Below, in pieces: positions 6,967 through 15,330 of a stretch of 64,000 nucleotides of DNA. Origin of the DNA: Pseudomonas sp. B21-048 (lineage in GTDB: Bacteria; Pseudomonadota; Gammaproteobacteria; Pseudomonadales; Pseudomonadaceae); NCBI RefSeq assembly GCF_024748615.1, contig NZ_CP087168.1:1798001-1862000 (forward strand), written 5' to 3'. The notes under the pieces were generated by a model. The model ran no database searches and had not been told where the DNA came from. It saw nothing but the letters and a program-made list of their open reading frames with translations. Position 1 is the stretch's first letter, and the number at the start of each line of letters is the position of its first letter. The translations under genes were made by a program, and so were the position numbers.

Positions 6967-7365
6967 CTACTCCTCCGAGATATCTGACTCAACCCAACGC
7001 ATAAAAAATTCTCTCTGGACCTCCGGATCGTTCGTAAGGTTGTTTTCCTCGTAATCAAAAATGTTTACAACGTAATTCATTGATGCATATTTACCTATTG
7101 TGAGTTCATAGGCTTTTACTCCAAGTGACATCTGCGAGGACATGCTGGAGGGATGTACGTTTATTTTTGCTCCTTTGCACAGGAAAACGATATTGCGATG
7201 TTCTTTTCTGATATGGCCGAAACAGTCGTAAAAATTCGTTCCTGAATACGTTTTGCTATATTCATCTTTCATGACGAAATTAATGGTCAGCGTTTTCGAG
7301 TTGCAGAGAAGTTTTGCGATTTGGTATTTGTCATTTCTGATTATTAAAATTTCTACGATGTTCAC
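6967..7365 (-). CDS. Putative immunity protein A of the Rhs locus (intact)
   Basis: 132 aa from GTG at 7365. The family signature, shared by all five paralogs here, is FLCKGAKINV, then PSSMSSQMS-x-G-x-x-AYEL, then IFDYEENN and a C-terminal helix QREFFMRWVES. It is closest to copy E, which sits directly after the Rhs gene. No signal peptide, so it is cytoplasmic. The frame upstream of GTG is open for 64 further codons through a toxin-tip remnant, because the stop codon that separates tip and immunity gene at the active locus (TAG) is TAT here. No other start codon lies in that stretch. Orphan immunity genes may protect against toxins of sibling strains. The specific target is inferred from position. 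Confidence 0.65.
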   Translation of the reverse strand: MNIVEILIIRNDKYQIAKLLCNSKTLTINFVMKDEYSKTYSGTNFYDCFGHIRKEHRNIVFLCKGAKINVHPSSMSSQMSLGVKAYELTIGKYASMNYVVNIFDYEENNLTNDPEVQREFFMRWVESDISEE

Positions 7366-7621
7366 TTTATATTTTACGTTTGGGTTTAAAGAAGGTATTG
7401 CCTGGTGGACGAAGTTGGTGTCGATGGGTGTGACGTTGAGAACGTACTTGTGTTGGATTTGCCTTGAGTTTTTTATGCTTGACTTGGTTTTGTTTTTACG
7501 CAGTTCTCTTTGTGTAAATCTTGGGTTGTAAGGGTCGTCGACTAGAACTTGATGCGTCTACTCGATTAGCGGTTTGCGCGAGCGCATATGTTATGTCGTC
7601 GATTGTTTTATCGTATGTTTG
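7366..7621 (-). pseudogene. Remnant of an alternative Rhs toxin tip
   Basis: The gap between immunity copies B and A is decayed coding sequence. One minus frame after the stop of copy B reads TYDKTIDDITYALAQ and runs to about 7545. A one-base shift then gives DDPYNPRFTQRELRKN and YVLNVTPIDTNFVHQAIPSL. The last part aligns with the end of the live Rhs tip (DILGVTPIGADGRPTSY and TTLNPNRK), including L-N-P-N, and meets the immunity gene at the same relative point. It is therefore the 3' end of a former toxin C-terminus whose core has been lost. Confidence 0.6.
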
Positions 7622-7624
7622 TCT

Positions 7625-8028
7625 TCAGTTTTTTGCTGTAATTATCAGTGACTCGATCCAGTTTTTATAAAAGATTTCTTGTTTCTCAATGTTGCTAGTA
7701 ATGTTTTCGTCTTCATAGTCGAAAATTCGTACTAAATTCTTTGCTTCGCTAGGTTTTCCAAGGTTAAGTTCGTATGCGATTAAGCCGCTAGACATTTGGG
7801 AGGACATTCGTGAGGGATGAACATTTAACTTGGCTCCTTTACACAGAAATTTTATCTCAGAGTAGTCGGCTCTTAACATGCCAAAGCATACGTAAAGGTC
7901 ATAAGCTGTATAAGTTTTTGTTAACCCATTTTGCATCGTGAATGTGAGTGTCGGTTTTTTTCTGTAAAATTTGATTGTGTGGCTGTCTCTACGACTCCAT
8001 GATTATTTATTAATATTTCTGCTTTCAT
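7625..8028 (-). pseudogene. Immunity paralog B, frameshifted
   Basis: The main frame (MQNGLTKTYTAYDLYV to the stop at 7625) has all family motifs, FLCKGAKLNV, PSRMSSQMSSG and IFDYEDEN. The expected N-terminal strand is present in another frame: ATG at 8026-8028 reads MKAEILINNHGVVETAT, and a one-base deletion near 7965-7972 would join it to IKFYRKKPTLTFTMQNG. The gene thus carries one frameshift. An internal start at MQNG is possible but would lose about 34 residues of the fold. Confidence 0.65.
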
Positions 8029-8160
8029 AAGTACTTCCTGAAAGGGTTGGTGTTGAGTAGCTACCATCATAATAGGCCGCCGTGACGCCGACCATGTCGT
8101 GATTTTTTATTTTTCTTGGGAACGCTATCTGAATCTGACGCCGATGTGGCAATATTATGT
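8029..8160 (-). pseudogene. Remnant of a second alternative Rhs toxin tip
   Basis: Between immunity copies C and B a minus frame reads RQIQIAFPRKIKNHDMVGVT and then AAYYDGSYSTPTLSGS, ending at the start of copy B. It parallels the last 40 residues of the live tip (EREVAIQGGIKREDILGVT, then a short polar tail). The upstream part of this tip is gone. It is again located exactly where a toxin 3' end would precede its immunity gene. Confidence 0.55.
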
Positions 8161-8556
8161 TTATTCTTGTCTTAGGGACAGTAACCAATTTCTATAAAAC
8201 TCGCGTTGTTCCTGTAAATTTTGTGCAATATTTTCTTCCTCATAATCGAATATATGAACTATGTCGTCAAAGGTTGCAGGCTTTCCCATTGTTAGTTCGT
8301 ATGCGACGGATCCACCACTCATTTGGGAGCACATTCTTGAGGGGGTTACATTAAGTTTTGCCCCTTTGCACAGAAATTGTATCTCAGGAAATTCTTGTCG
8401 AATCTGAGCAAGGCATAAATATAGATCGTGATTTGTATAGTTCTTTCTGAATCCGCTTTTCCTTATAAAGGTCAGTGTCGACTCTTGTCGGTGAATTTCA
8501 ATCGTTGCGATTTCAATGAGTTTTCCAAATTTCAGTGATATTTCTAATTGAGTCAT
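8161..8556 (-). CDS. Putative immunity protein C of the Rhs locus (intact)
   Basis: 131 aa from ATG 8556. It shares the family signature FLCKGAKLNV, PSRMCSQMSGGSVAYEL and HIFDYEEENIAQN, but is more divergent from A and E than those are from each other, so it probably matches a different toxin tip. It starts 10 bases after the stop of copy D, with no tip remnant between them. Its base composition is low in GC, like the rest of 6960-9830 and unlike the Rhs core. Confidence 0.65.
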   Translation of the reverse strand: MTQLEISLKFGKLIEIATIEIHRQESTLTFIRKSGFRKNYTNHDLYLCLAQIRQEFPEIQFLCKGAKLNVTPSRMCSQMSGGSVAYELTMGKPATFDDIVHIFDYEEENIAQNLQEQREFYRNWLLSLRQE

Positions 8557-8566
8557 TTTTCGAAAA

Positions 8567-8967
8567 TCATTGTTTTTTCTTGAGTGATTCTAACCAGCGG
8601 AAGAAATAGTCTGTTTGCATCTGTGGGTCGCTAATAATGTCTTTGTCGTCAAAGTCAAAGATGTTGACAAGATCCTTTTTTGTTGCGCGGACGCCAAGTT
8701 TATGTTCGTAAGCCATGATTCCGGATGTCATTTGCGATGACATGCTAGATGGGCGCACATTTATTTTTGCACCTTTGCATAAAAATTTGATGTCGGGTAA
8801 TTCTTTGATTATTTTGCCAAAAACACATCATAGATGTCCTGACCTGTGAAGTTTTTTGTCCAGCCGCTCTCCAGTGTCAAATTTATGCAAGGTGTTCGCT
8901 CGTCATAATCCAAGGTTGCTGTTTCTTGCTTGCTGTCCATCAGTATAGGTATTCTCTTAAGGGGCAT
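8567..8967 (-). pseudogene. Immunity paralog D, frameshifted
   Basis: The C-terminal half is open from 8758 (MRPSSMSSQMTSGIMAYEH, NIFDFDDKD). The N-terminal half lies in another frame from ATG 8967 (MPLKRIPILMDSKQETATLD, then LESGWTKNFTGQDIYDVF) and stops near 8813. Removing two bases from a run of five T (minus strand, near 8820-8825) joins the halves as IYDVFGKIIKELPDIKFLCK. So this is a full-length paralog killed by one indel. It directly precedes copy C. Confidence 0.65.
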
Positions 8968-9030
8968 TGACCATTTTCCTTTGAGGGGTTGGTATTGAGT
9001 AACCTTGGTTCTCGACCTCTTCTCGACTTG
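8968..9030 (-). other. 63-base spacer with possible toxin-tip 3' scar
   Basis: The spacer between copies E and D contains GGTTGGTATTGAGTAACC on the plus strand. This resembles GGTTGGTGTTGAGTAGCT in the remnant at 8046-8063, where it encodes the tip's final residues. On the minus strand one frame reads ENQGYSIPTPQRK. It is too short to be certain. Confidence 0.3.
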
Positions 9031-9429
9031 CTACTCCTCTGCAATATCTGATTCAAACCAGTGCATAAAGAAGTCTCTCTGAACCTCTGGATCGTTCGTA
9101 AGATTATTTTCTTCATAGTCAAAAATATTTACTATGTCATTCCTTGTTGCATACTTACCTAGTGTGAGTTCATATGCTTTTACTCCGAGCGACATCTGTG
9201 AGGACATGCTAGAAGGGTGTACGTTTATTTTTGCTCCTTTGCACAGGAAAACTACATTGCAGTGCTCTTTTCTGATATTGCCAAGGCACTCGTAAAAATC
9301 TGCCCCTGCATAAGTTTTGCTATATCCATCCTCCATCACAAAATTAATAGTTAGCGCTTCCGAGTCGCAGAAAAGTTTCGCGATTTGGCGCCTACCGTTT
9401 TTGATTATCACAATTTCTACGCTGTCCAC
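9031..9429 (-). CDS. Putative cognate immunity protein E for the Rhs toxin tip
   Basis: 132 aa from GTG 9429, which lies only 3 bases after the Rhs stop codon and in the same frame; the ribosome-binding site (AGGAAA) is inside the last Rhs codons. This tight coupling is typical of contact-toxin immunity genes and marks E as the cognate partner. The family motifs are FLCKGAKINV, PSSMSSQMSLGVKAYEL and NIFDYEENNLTNDPEVQR. There is no signal peptide, so it would neutralise the toxin in the cytoplasm. The family has no name I can assign with confidence. A and E are close paralogs over their whole length. Confidence 0.75.
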   Translation of the reverse strand: MDSVEIVIIKNGRRQIAKLFCDSEALTINFVMEDGYSKTYAGADFYECLGNIRKEHCNVVFLCKGAKINVHPSSMSSQMSLGVKAYELTLGKYATRNDIVNIFDYEENNLTNDPEVQRDFFMHWFESDIAEE

Positions 9430-9432
9430 TTT

Positions 9433-12400
9433 CTATTTCCTGTTCGGATTTAAGGTGGTGTAACTAGTGGGGCGACCATCAGCACCAATAGGTGTAACAC
9501 CGAGAATATCTTCTCTTTTGATTCCACCTTGAATTGCTACCTCCCTTTCATTACTAAATTTGTATTTTTTTCCAAGTTCCTTTACAAGATCTCTACCTGG
9601 AATCATTCGCATGGTGTACAAAAAACCACTTCTCATATTGAATTTTGTCGCGAAATCAATTCCAACTTCTCTTTTCGGAGAAGTACTAACAAAATTGCTC
9701 GGAGGCTTATTGCTGTCAAGTGAGTGAAGCAGTAAATCATTGCTGTCACCCTTGGTTTTAAAGCCCTGGTAAAAAATTTCATCTGGATGGCGACTATCTC
9801 CACGATATAAATACTTTTCCTCAGTATATGGGGGAAGTTGAGCATCCCCCTCATCAACCCCCACCTTACCCGCTGGTTCCTCATCCCCAAACGACGGCTT
9901 CTTACACCCATCCCCTCCAGGGCACTCACTCAACCCCAGCGGATCAACCCATCCCACCGGATTGCGCGTGTACTGATAGCCGTTTAACCCGCCCGCCAGC
10001 TTGCTCGGGTCTGGCGTCAGGTACCGCCCGACATCTGGATTGTAGTAGCGATGCCGGTTGTAGTGCAGGCCGGTCTCCGCGTCGAAATACTGACCCTGAA
10101 AGCGCAGCGGTTGATCGAGGATCTGATGGGTGTCGCGGTTGAGGCGGGTGAGGCGGCCATAGGCGGTGTATCGGGCGGCCCAGATGATGTCGCCGCTGTA
10201 GTCGGTGAGTTCTTGTGGTGTGCCGAGGTGGTCGAGTTGGTAGTAGAACGGGCAGGCTTGGCGTGGGCCTTTGCCGTCGAGCATGGCCAGCGGGCGGAAG
10301 CTGCCCGGTTCATAGACATAGCTGCGGTAGTGTTCCTTACTGCTTTCGGCAACGAGGTGGTCACCTTGCCAAAAAAATTCGGTGGTTTTTCCATCAACGG
10401 TTTTGGCGATGCGGCGGCCGAAGGCGTCGTATCGGTAGCTTGAGCAACGACCGTCCGGGGTACTGACGCCGATCAATCGGTGTTGGCAGTCGTAGCGGTA
10501 TTCGGTGACGAGTTTCTGCGCGGTGCCACGGCGTTCGCGGATGAGATTGCCGAAGGCGTCGTAGTCGTAATGACGGTCGCCTTGCATCAGCAGACGATTA
10601 CCCAGCACCTTCGCGGCGCCGGGACGATCCTGCATCAACAGGTTGCCAGCCGGGTCGTGGGCAAAACTTTCCGGCGATTGGTCACGGGAATGGCGGACGC
10701 GGATCAGGCGGTCGAGCGAGTCGTATTGGTAGCAGCGCTGGCCGTGGCGGGTGTCGGCGATGTGGTCGAGATTGCCGTTGAGGCTGTAGGCATAGTCGCG
10801 GCGGCACAGAGGATGTTGATGTTGGCTGACGGCATGGGCTTTCAGTCGGCCTTGGTCGTCGTAGGCGTATTCGCTGAGCAGCAGGCCTTGCCGGCGCTGA
10901 AGCTCGCGATCGGATTTGTACGTGTGACTTGTAAGACGTGCGCCATTGAGGTCAATGGCCATCAGCGCCCCGCCCTTGGCGTGGTGGTAATCGAGCTTGC
11001 TGCCGTCCGGCAGACGCAGGCGATTGAGCTGGCTGCAGGCGTCGTAGCCATAACGCAGGGTGCCCCACCCCTGATGCTCGGTGATCAGCCGGTCCTGCTG
11101 GTCGTACTCGAATTCCAGCGGGTGATCGTGGCTGTCGTCGACGCTGACGAGTCGGCCCAGCGAGTCGTAGCGGTAGCCGATCTGGATGCCGTCAGGCAAC
11201 GTCTTGACCAATAGGCGTCCGGCCGAGTCCCGTTGATACCCCGTCACCCGTTGCGAGCCGTCATCGCCGAACTCGGTTTTCTCCAGCAGGTGGCCGTTGA
11301 GGTCGTAGGCGTACGCGGTACGGCGGCCGTCGAAGCCGATTTCCTGTCGGATCAGGCCGTTGGCCGTGTAGTCCAGGCGATATTTTTCGCCGGATTCGTT
11401 TTCGATTTCCGTGAGCCGTAACTGAGCGTTGTCGTAGCGATAACGCAGTTGCGTGCCATCGGGATTGATCCGGCGGCTGACCAGGTGCAAATCGTCGGCG
11501 TATTCATAGCGCGTGACGCGGCCCTGCTCATTGCGTTCGGCGGTGATCTTGCCGTAGGCGTTGTAACTGAAGGTGCGGCTGGCGCCGGTAGGCAGCGTCG
11601 TCTGAACCAATCGGCCGACGGCATCCCATTGGTACCGGGTGAGCGCACCATGTTCGTCCTTGCGGGTAATCTGCCGACCCAGCGCATCGTAGGAAAAGCG
11701 CCGCTGACCACCGTTCGGCAAGGTCTCTTCGAGCAACTGCCCCAAGGCATTCCAGGCGAACACATGCCGACTGGTGTCCGGGTAGCGGATCGATAGCATT
11801 CGTCCCTGAATGTCGTAGTGATAGTGGGTGACTTGCCCGTCGGGATCGGTGGCCTCGGTGACATCGCCTTGAGCATTGCGCCGATATTTCCACACCGCTT
11901 TGCCGCGATAGCGCGCATGCAGGAAACCGTTGCGGTATTCGTAGGATGTTGGCTTGTCTTCCGGCGGAATCAGCGCCACCAACCGTCCGACGTCGTCGTA
12001 ACGGTATTCAGTGACGGCGCCGAGCGGATCCTGCTCGGCCACCAAGCGACCTTGGTCGTCATAGGTCTTGAGCTGTTCGCCACCGTCCAGCTCGACCTTG
12101 CGAACCAGCCGCGCGCGGTCATCGTGGACATAAACCTCTTCGCTGCCATCGCTGTTCTGGACGGTGACACTGCCTTGGTCATCCCAGACATAGCGCGCAT
12201 CCATCTGCGAAAACGATGCCCAATGGCGAATACATCTGGCCGCCTTGCCAGACCGTTCCCACTCCCAGAAGAAGCTCGCGCCACCGGCCAGTTGCCGCTG
12301 CAAAATCACGTGCTGGTCGTCGTAGTCGTAACGCTCGCTTTCACCCGCGGCGTTGCTCGCTTCGATCAAGCGTTGGCGGGCGTCGTAGCGATAGAAAACC

Positions 12401-14295
12401 AGCGTTTGCTCTGTACGCCAGGCCTCACCCATGGCATCGGTGGGATGAAACGACTGGTATTGGATGGCGACGAGGTGCTTGCGCTCGTAGCACAACAACA
12501 GAGAACGACCTGCGCCGTTATCGAGGCGTTGAATGCGCTCCTGACGGTCGCGGGTGATGCGCAGACGGTTGTTGTAGGCATCACTGATCGCCGTCAACCG
12601 ACCGTTATGAAAGTGGTAGAACCGGCTCGTCTCGCCGGCTAGCGCGAGAATCAACTCCTCCGGTTCGTTTCCGAGGTAAATCGCCGCCCGTGACAGGCTG
12701 TTGTGGATCAGCGGGCGTTCGACGCTCGGCAGCGGAAACGTCGTACGACGGTTTTCATGGTCGACCCAGACGACCTGTTCATCGTCCAGCTCCAACCGCT
12801 GCGCCAGCGAATGGCTCCAGCCCCAGCCCAGCCCGCAATCGATCTCCACCGCGCTGGTGCGGTACAACCGGGTAAAGGCAAACGGCAGTAGCCCATCCAG
12901 CGAGCCATCGGTCAGGGTCAGCAGTTCTTCGCCGGTGACCATCGATACCGGACAGCCGCTGGTGCAGGTCAGTGCCGCGCAATCGGCACTGTCGCCGTTG
13001 GGGTTTTTCGCCTGATTCGATGCATCGTCGTGAGGTTCGTATCGCCCCAGCCGGGTCATGGCGTTGGACTTGTCGCGAGCGATTGCCACCGGATTGTTCA
13101 CCCGCACAACCGGTGAGTCGCCGGCGCTGATCTGCAGCGCAACCGTCGGTGCAGGTTTCAGTGGCGCATTCCGCGCGCTGACCGCGAGCGGTTTGAGCGC
13201 GCCAGCGTGGGCTGTCAGGTCAGATCTGGTCGTCAGTTCGGCCAGTCGCAAACTGGCCGCGGCCAACCACTGCCGAACTCGCCGGGACTTGATCTTATCC
13301 AGTACTTTGGCGCTCATGCCGAGCTTCAGGCCCGTAGGACCGGTGAGGCGCACCAGCAGGAAACTGATCAATAGTTCTGTACGAATTTGCGCCACGGTTT
13401 CGGCGACGTACTGCGGCGGCAACATCCTCAGCCAACTGGTAAAGGCGGCGAGATGGATGAACATCAACGGCTCATCGCTCAACATCAGCAGCACATTGGC
13501 GATGGCTTCAGTCGAGGCATTCAGCAGCGTTTCAAGCTCGCCTTGGGTCAGGTATTCAAGGAGTTTTTCGCTGTTGGTTTGCAGGTCTGCCAGCAGCGCG
13601 TAGACCTGCTTCACGTCATCCCACAAACCGTGCAGCGAACGCTCGAAGCCGCGCCAGTCAGCCTGTTGCAGCATGCCGTAGCGCTGGGTGAACCCTGCCT
13701 CGGAAAAACCTGCCCACAAGGGCTCGAATTCGCTCGACCACTCATTGCGCAACCAGCCTTCCAGCTCGCCGATCACGTTTTGATAGGAGGCGTAGAGCGC
13801 TTTGACGTGCTCAGTGGAAACATTGGGAAAGAAGGTGATGCGATAACGCTGGCCGCGCCAGCATTCGGGGATTTCGAGGATGCCGCTGGGGCCAATGGTT
13901 TCGTGGACGGGCTCACCGAACGTCAGTTCACCATTGCGCTGCGAGATCACCGGTTCGAGCATTACCGGCGTATTGCCGATCGGTACGAAACGCGCGGCCT
14001 CAAACAGGTGCACCAGGGTCAACGGACCGCTGGCGGGGCACATGGCGAGCGTCGAGCTGGGGGTGGTTGAATCCTTCGGTGCGCTGAGCCGAACTTCGTT
14101 GCCGACCTTGAACACTTGTTCGACATTCAGCGCCCCGCCGGTCCAGAAATTTTCCGCCCAGGCCTCGTAGTCATTGAGGCAGAGTCGAAAATCACCGAGC
14201 AACGCTTCGACGTTCGGCTGCTCGGGGTTCATGGCGGCAATCACCAGCAAGCCGATGGCATTGTTCAAGGCCAGGACCTTGTCAGGTTCGAACAT
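9433..14295 (-). CDS. Rhs/YD-repeat polymorphic toxin with C-terminal cholera-toxin-type ADP-ribosyltransferase tip
   Basis: 1620 aa, ATG 14295 after GAGGGA. Residues 1-430 are a Pseudomonas-type N-terminal region without PAAR or signal peptide. A DUF6531 segment follows (GCPVSMVTGEELLTLTDG, about 455), then roughly 20 YD repeats (G-R-L-...-Y-D-...-G), then the Rhs core ending in WVDPLGL at 1455. The last 165 residues are the toxin. They show the R-S-E motif set of cholera/LT-like mono-ADP-ribosyltransferases: LYRGDSRHPDEI (catalytic Arg about 1498; compare YRADSRPPDEI in cholera toxin), FVSTS (about 1536-1539) and NEREVAIQGGI with E-x-E at about 1583/1585. The tip is AT-rich while the core is GC-rich, the usual sign of tip exchange. 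Export is probably by a type VI system encoded elsewhere; no VgrG, Eag chaperone or PAAR gene is nearby. Confidence 0.85.
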   Translation of the reverse strand: MFEPDKVLALNNAIGLLVIAAMNPEQPNVEALLGDFRLCLNDYEAWAENFWTGGALNVEQVFKVGNEVRLSAPKDSTTPSSTLAMCPASGPLTLVHLFEAARFVPIGNTPVMLEPVISQRNGELTFGEPVHETIGPSGILEIPECWRGQRYRITFFPNVSTEHVKALYASYQNVIGELEGWLRNEWSSEFEPLWAGFSEAGFTQRYGMLQQADWRGFERSLHGLWDDVKQVYALLADLQTNSEKLLEYLTQGELETLLNASTEAIANVLLMLSDEPLMFIHLAAFTSWLRMLPPQYVAETVAQIRTELLISFLLVRLTGPTGLKLGMSAKVLDKIKSRRVRQWLAAASLRLAELTTRSDLTAHAGALKPLAVSARNAPLKPAPTVALQISAGDSPVVRVNNPVAIARDKSNAMTRLGRYEPHDDASNQAKNPNGDSADCAALTCTSGCPVSMVTGEELLTLTDGSLDGLLPFAFTRLYRTSAVEIDCGLGWGWSHSLAQRLELDDEQVVWVDHENRRTTFPLPSVERPLIHNSLSRAAIYLGNEPEELILALAGETSRFYHFHNGRLTAISDAYNNRLRITRDRQERIQRLDNGAGRSLLLCYERKHLVAIQYQSFHPTDAMGEAWRTEQTLVFYRYDARQRLIEASNAAGESERYDYDDQHVILQRQLAGGASFFWEWERSGKAARCIRHWASFSQMDARYVWDDQGSVTVQNSDGSEEVYVHDDRARLVRKVELDGGEQLKTYDDQGRLVAEQDPLGAVTEYRYDDVGRLVALIPPEDKPTSYEYRNGFLHARYRGKAVWKYRRNAQGDVTEATDPDGQVTHYHYDIQGRMLSIRYPDTSRHVFAWNALGQLLEETLPNGGQRRFSYDALGRQITRKDEHGALTRYQWDAVGRLVQTTLPTGASRTFSYNAYGKITAERNEQGRVTRYEYADDLHLVSRRINPDGTQLRYRYDNAQLRLTEIENESGEKYRLDYTANGLIRQEIGFDGRRTAYAYDLNGHLLEKTEFGDDGSQRVTGYQRDSAGRLLVKTLPDGIQIGYRYDSLGRLVSVDDSHDHPLEFEYDQQDRLITEHQGWGTLRYGYDACSQLNRLRLPDGSKLDYHHAKGGALMAIDLNGARLTSHTYKSDRELQRRQGLLLSEYAYDDQGRLKAHAVSQHQHPLCRRDYAYSLNGNLDHIADTRHGQRCYQYDSLDRLIRVRHSRDQSPESFAHDPAGNLLMQDRPGAAKVLGNRLLMQGDRHYDYDAFGNLIRERRGTAQKLVTEYRYDCQHRLIGVSTPDGRCSSYRYDAFGRRIAKTVDGKTTEFFWQGDHLVAESSKEHYRSYVYEPGSFRPLAMLDGKGPRQACPFYYQLDHLGTPQELTDYSGDIIWAARYTAYGRLTRLNRDTHQILDQPLRFQGQYFDAETGLHYNRHRYYNPDVGRYLTPDPSKLAGGLNGYQYTRNPVGWVDPLGLSECPGGDGCKKPSFGDEEPAGKVGVDEGDAQLPPYTEEKYLYRGDSRHPDEIFYQGFKTKGDSNDLLLHSLDSNKPPSNFVSTSPKREVGIDFATKFNMRSGFLYTMRMIPGRDLVKELGKKYKFSNEREVAIQGGIKREDILGVTPIGADGRPTSYTTLNPNRK

Positions 14296-14560
14296 TCGCA
14301 GTCCCTCGCGCTGATCAATGTGGAGCGCAAGACTTTGCGGGGGATCAACGAGGAAAGAAGTCGGGAAAGGAGGTGTTTGGTGTAGGGAAAGTCGCTAAAT
14401 CATCGTGGGCGCCTCGGCGCAGATTTTTTGCATCCACCAGGCATTGCCCGTTGCTCTCTGCAGATCGTGCTCGCTATGCTGCTGAACCCTTTAATCCATC
14501 ACCGACCCGGTCGTGCTTTAGCCGCTCCTGGGGATGTCATGAGAAAACGGATCAGATGCG

Positions 14561-15256
14561 ATGAATACACCCTTGGATGAGTTCGGCCCGATCAAAGCCG
14601 TGATTTTCGACATGGATGGCTTGTTGCTGGACACCGAGGGCATTTACACCGAGGTCACGTCCATCATTGCCGAGCGTTATGGCCGGACCTTCGACTGGAG
14701 CGTCAAACAGAACATCATCGGTCGTGGCGCGGGTGACCTGGCGCGCTATGTGGTCGAGGCGCTGGACCTGCCAATCAGCGCCGAAAAATTCCTGGCGATC
14801 CGCGAACCCTTGATGCGCGAGCGTTTTCCAACGGCATTGGCGATGCCCGGCGCAGAAGAGCTGGTTCGGCACTTGAACGCCAACAACATTCCTATCGCAG
14901 TGGGCACCAGTTCTTCACGTCAGTCGTTCGGCCAGAAAACCACTTTGCACCGCGACTGGTTCGCGCTGTTTGACTTCATCGTCACCGCTGATGACCCGGA
15001 AGTGGGCGCGGCCAAACCAGCGCCGGATATCTTCCTGACGGCGGCGCGGCGCCTGGGTGTTGCGCCTGAGGATTGCCTGGTGTTTGAAGATTCACCCTTC
15101 GGCGTTACCGCAGCGAAAGCGGCGGGGATGACGGCGATTGCGATCCCGGATGCGGCGATGGCCGACGAAAAGTACGCACACGCCGATGGCATTCTTCGTA
15201 CGTTGAAGGCGTTCAAGCCCAGTGCATGTGGCTTGCCGGCACTCGATTGGGCTTGA
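14561..15256 (+). CDS. HAD-superfamily (subclass IA) phosphatase, pseudouridine-5'-phosphatase-like
   Basis: 231 aa. The HAD motifs are complete: motif I FDMDGLLLDTEG (nucleophile and acid/base Asp), motif II VGTSSSRQSF (Ser/Thr), motif III Lys in GAAKPAPDIFLTAARRL and motif IV FEDSPFGV. A helical C1 cap lies at about 25-95. It is closest in pattern to the HDHD1/pseudouridine monophosphatase and beta-phosphoglucomutase-like groups, which dephosphorylate small phosphometabolites in the cytoplasm. The substrate cannot be read from sequence. It is divergent from the Rhs gene and ends at a bidirectional terminator. Confidence 0.85.
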   Translation: MNTPLDEFGPIKAVIFDMDGLLLDTEGIYTEVTSIIAERYGRTFDWSVKQNIIGRGAGDLARYVVEALDLPISAEKFLAIREPLMRERFPTALAMPGAEELVRHLNANNIPIAVGTSSSRQSFGQKTTLHRDWFALFDFIVTADDPEVGAAKPAPDIFLTAARRLGVAPEDCLVFEDSPFGVTAAKAAGMTAIAIPDAAMADEKYAHADGILRTLKAFKPSACGLPALDWA

Positions 15257-15277
15257 GCACTCGATAATCCCGGACAC

Positions 15278-15312
15278 AAAAAAACGCCGGTAACCTGTTG
15301 CCGGCGTTTTTA
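15278..15312. terminator. Bidirectional terminator between convergent genes
   Basis: AAAAACGCCGG TAACCTGTTG CCGGCGTTTTT, a symmetrical hairpin between the HAD gene (+) and the SDR gene (-). Confidence 0.9.
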
Positions 15313-15330
15313 TTTCAATCGAACCCTGTA

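Noticed and set aside
7253-7531. 92-aa plus-strand open frame within the immunity array
   Set aside because: Antisense to immunity gene A and the tip remnant; AT-rich, no ribosome-binding site.
6967-9429. Repeated units considered as a CRISPR array or satellite
   Set aside because: The repeats are 400-base coding paralogs with diverged sequence, not short identical repeats with spacers.
9433-14295. Search for PAAR, VgrG, Eag chaperone or T6SS genes next to rhs
   Set aside because: None is present between 1 and 20000; a delivery system must be elsewhere, so no secretion locus is claimed.
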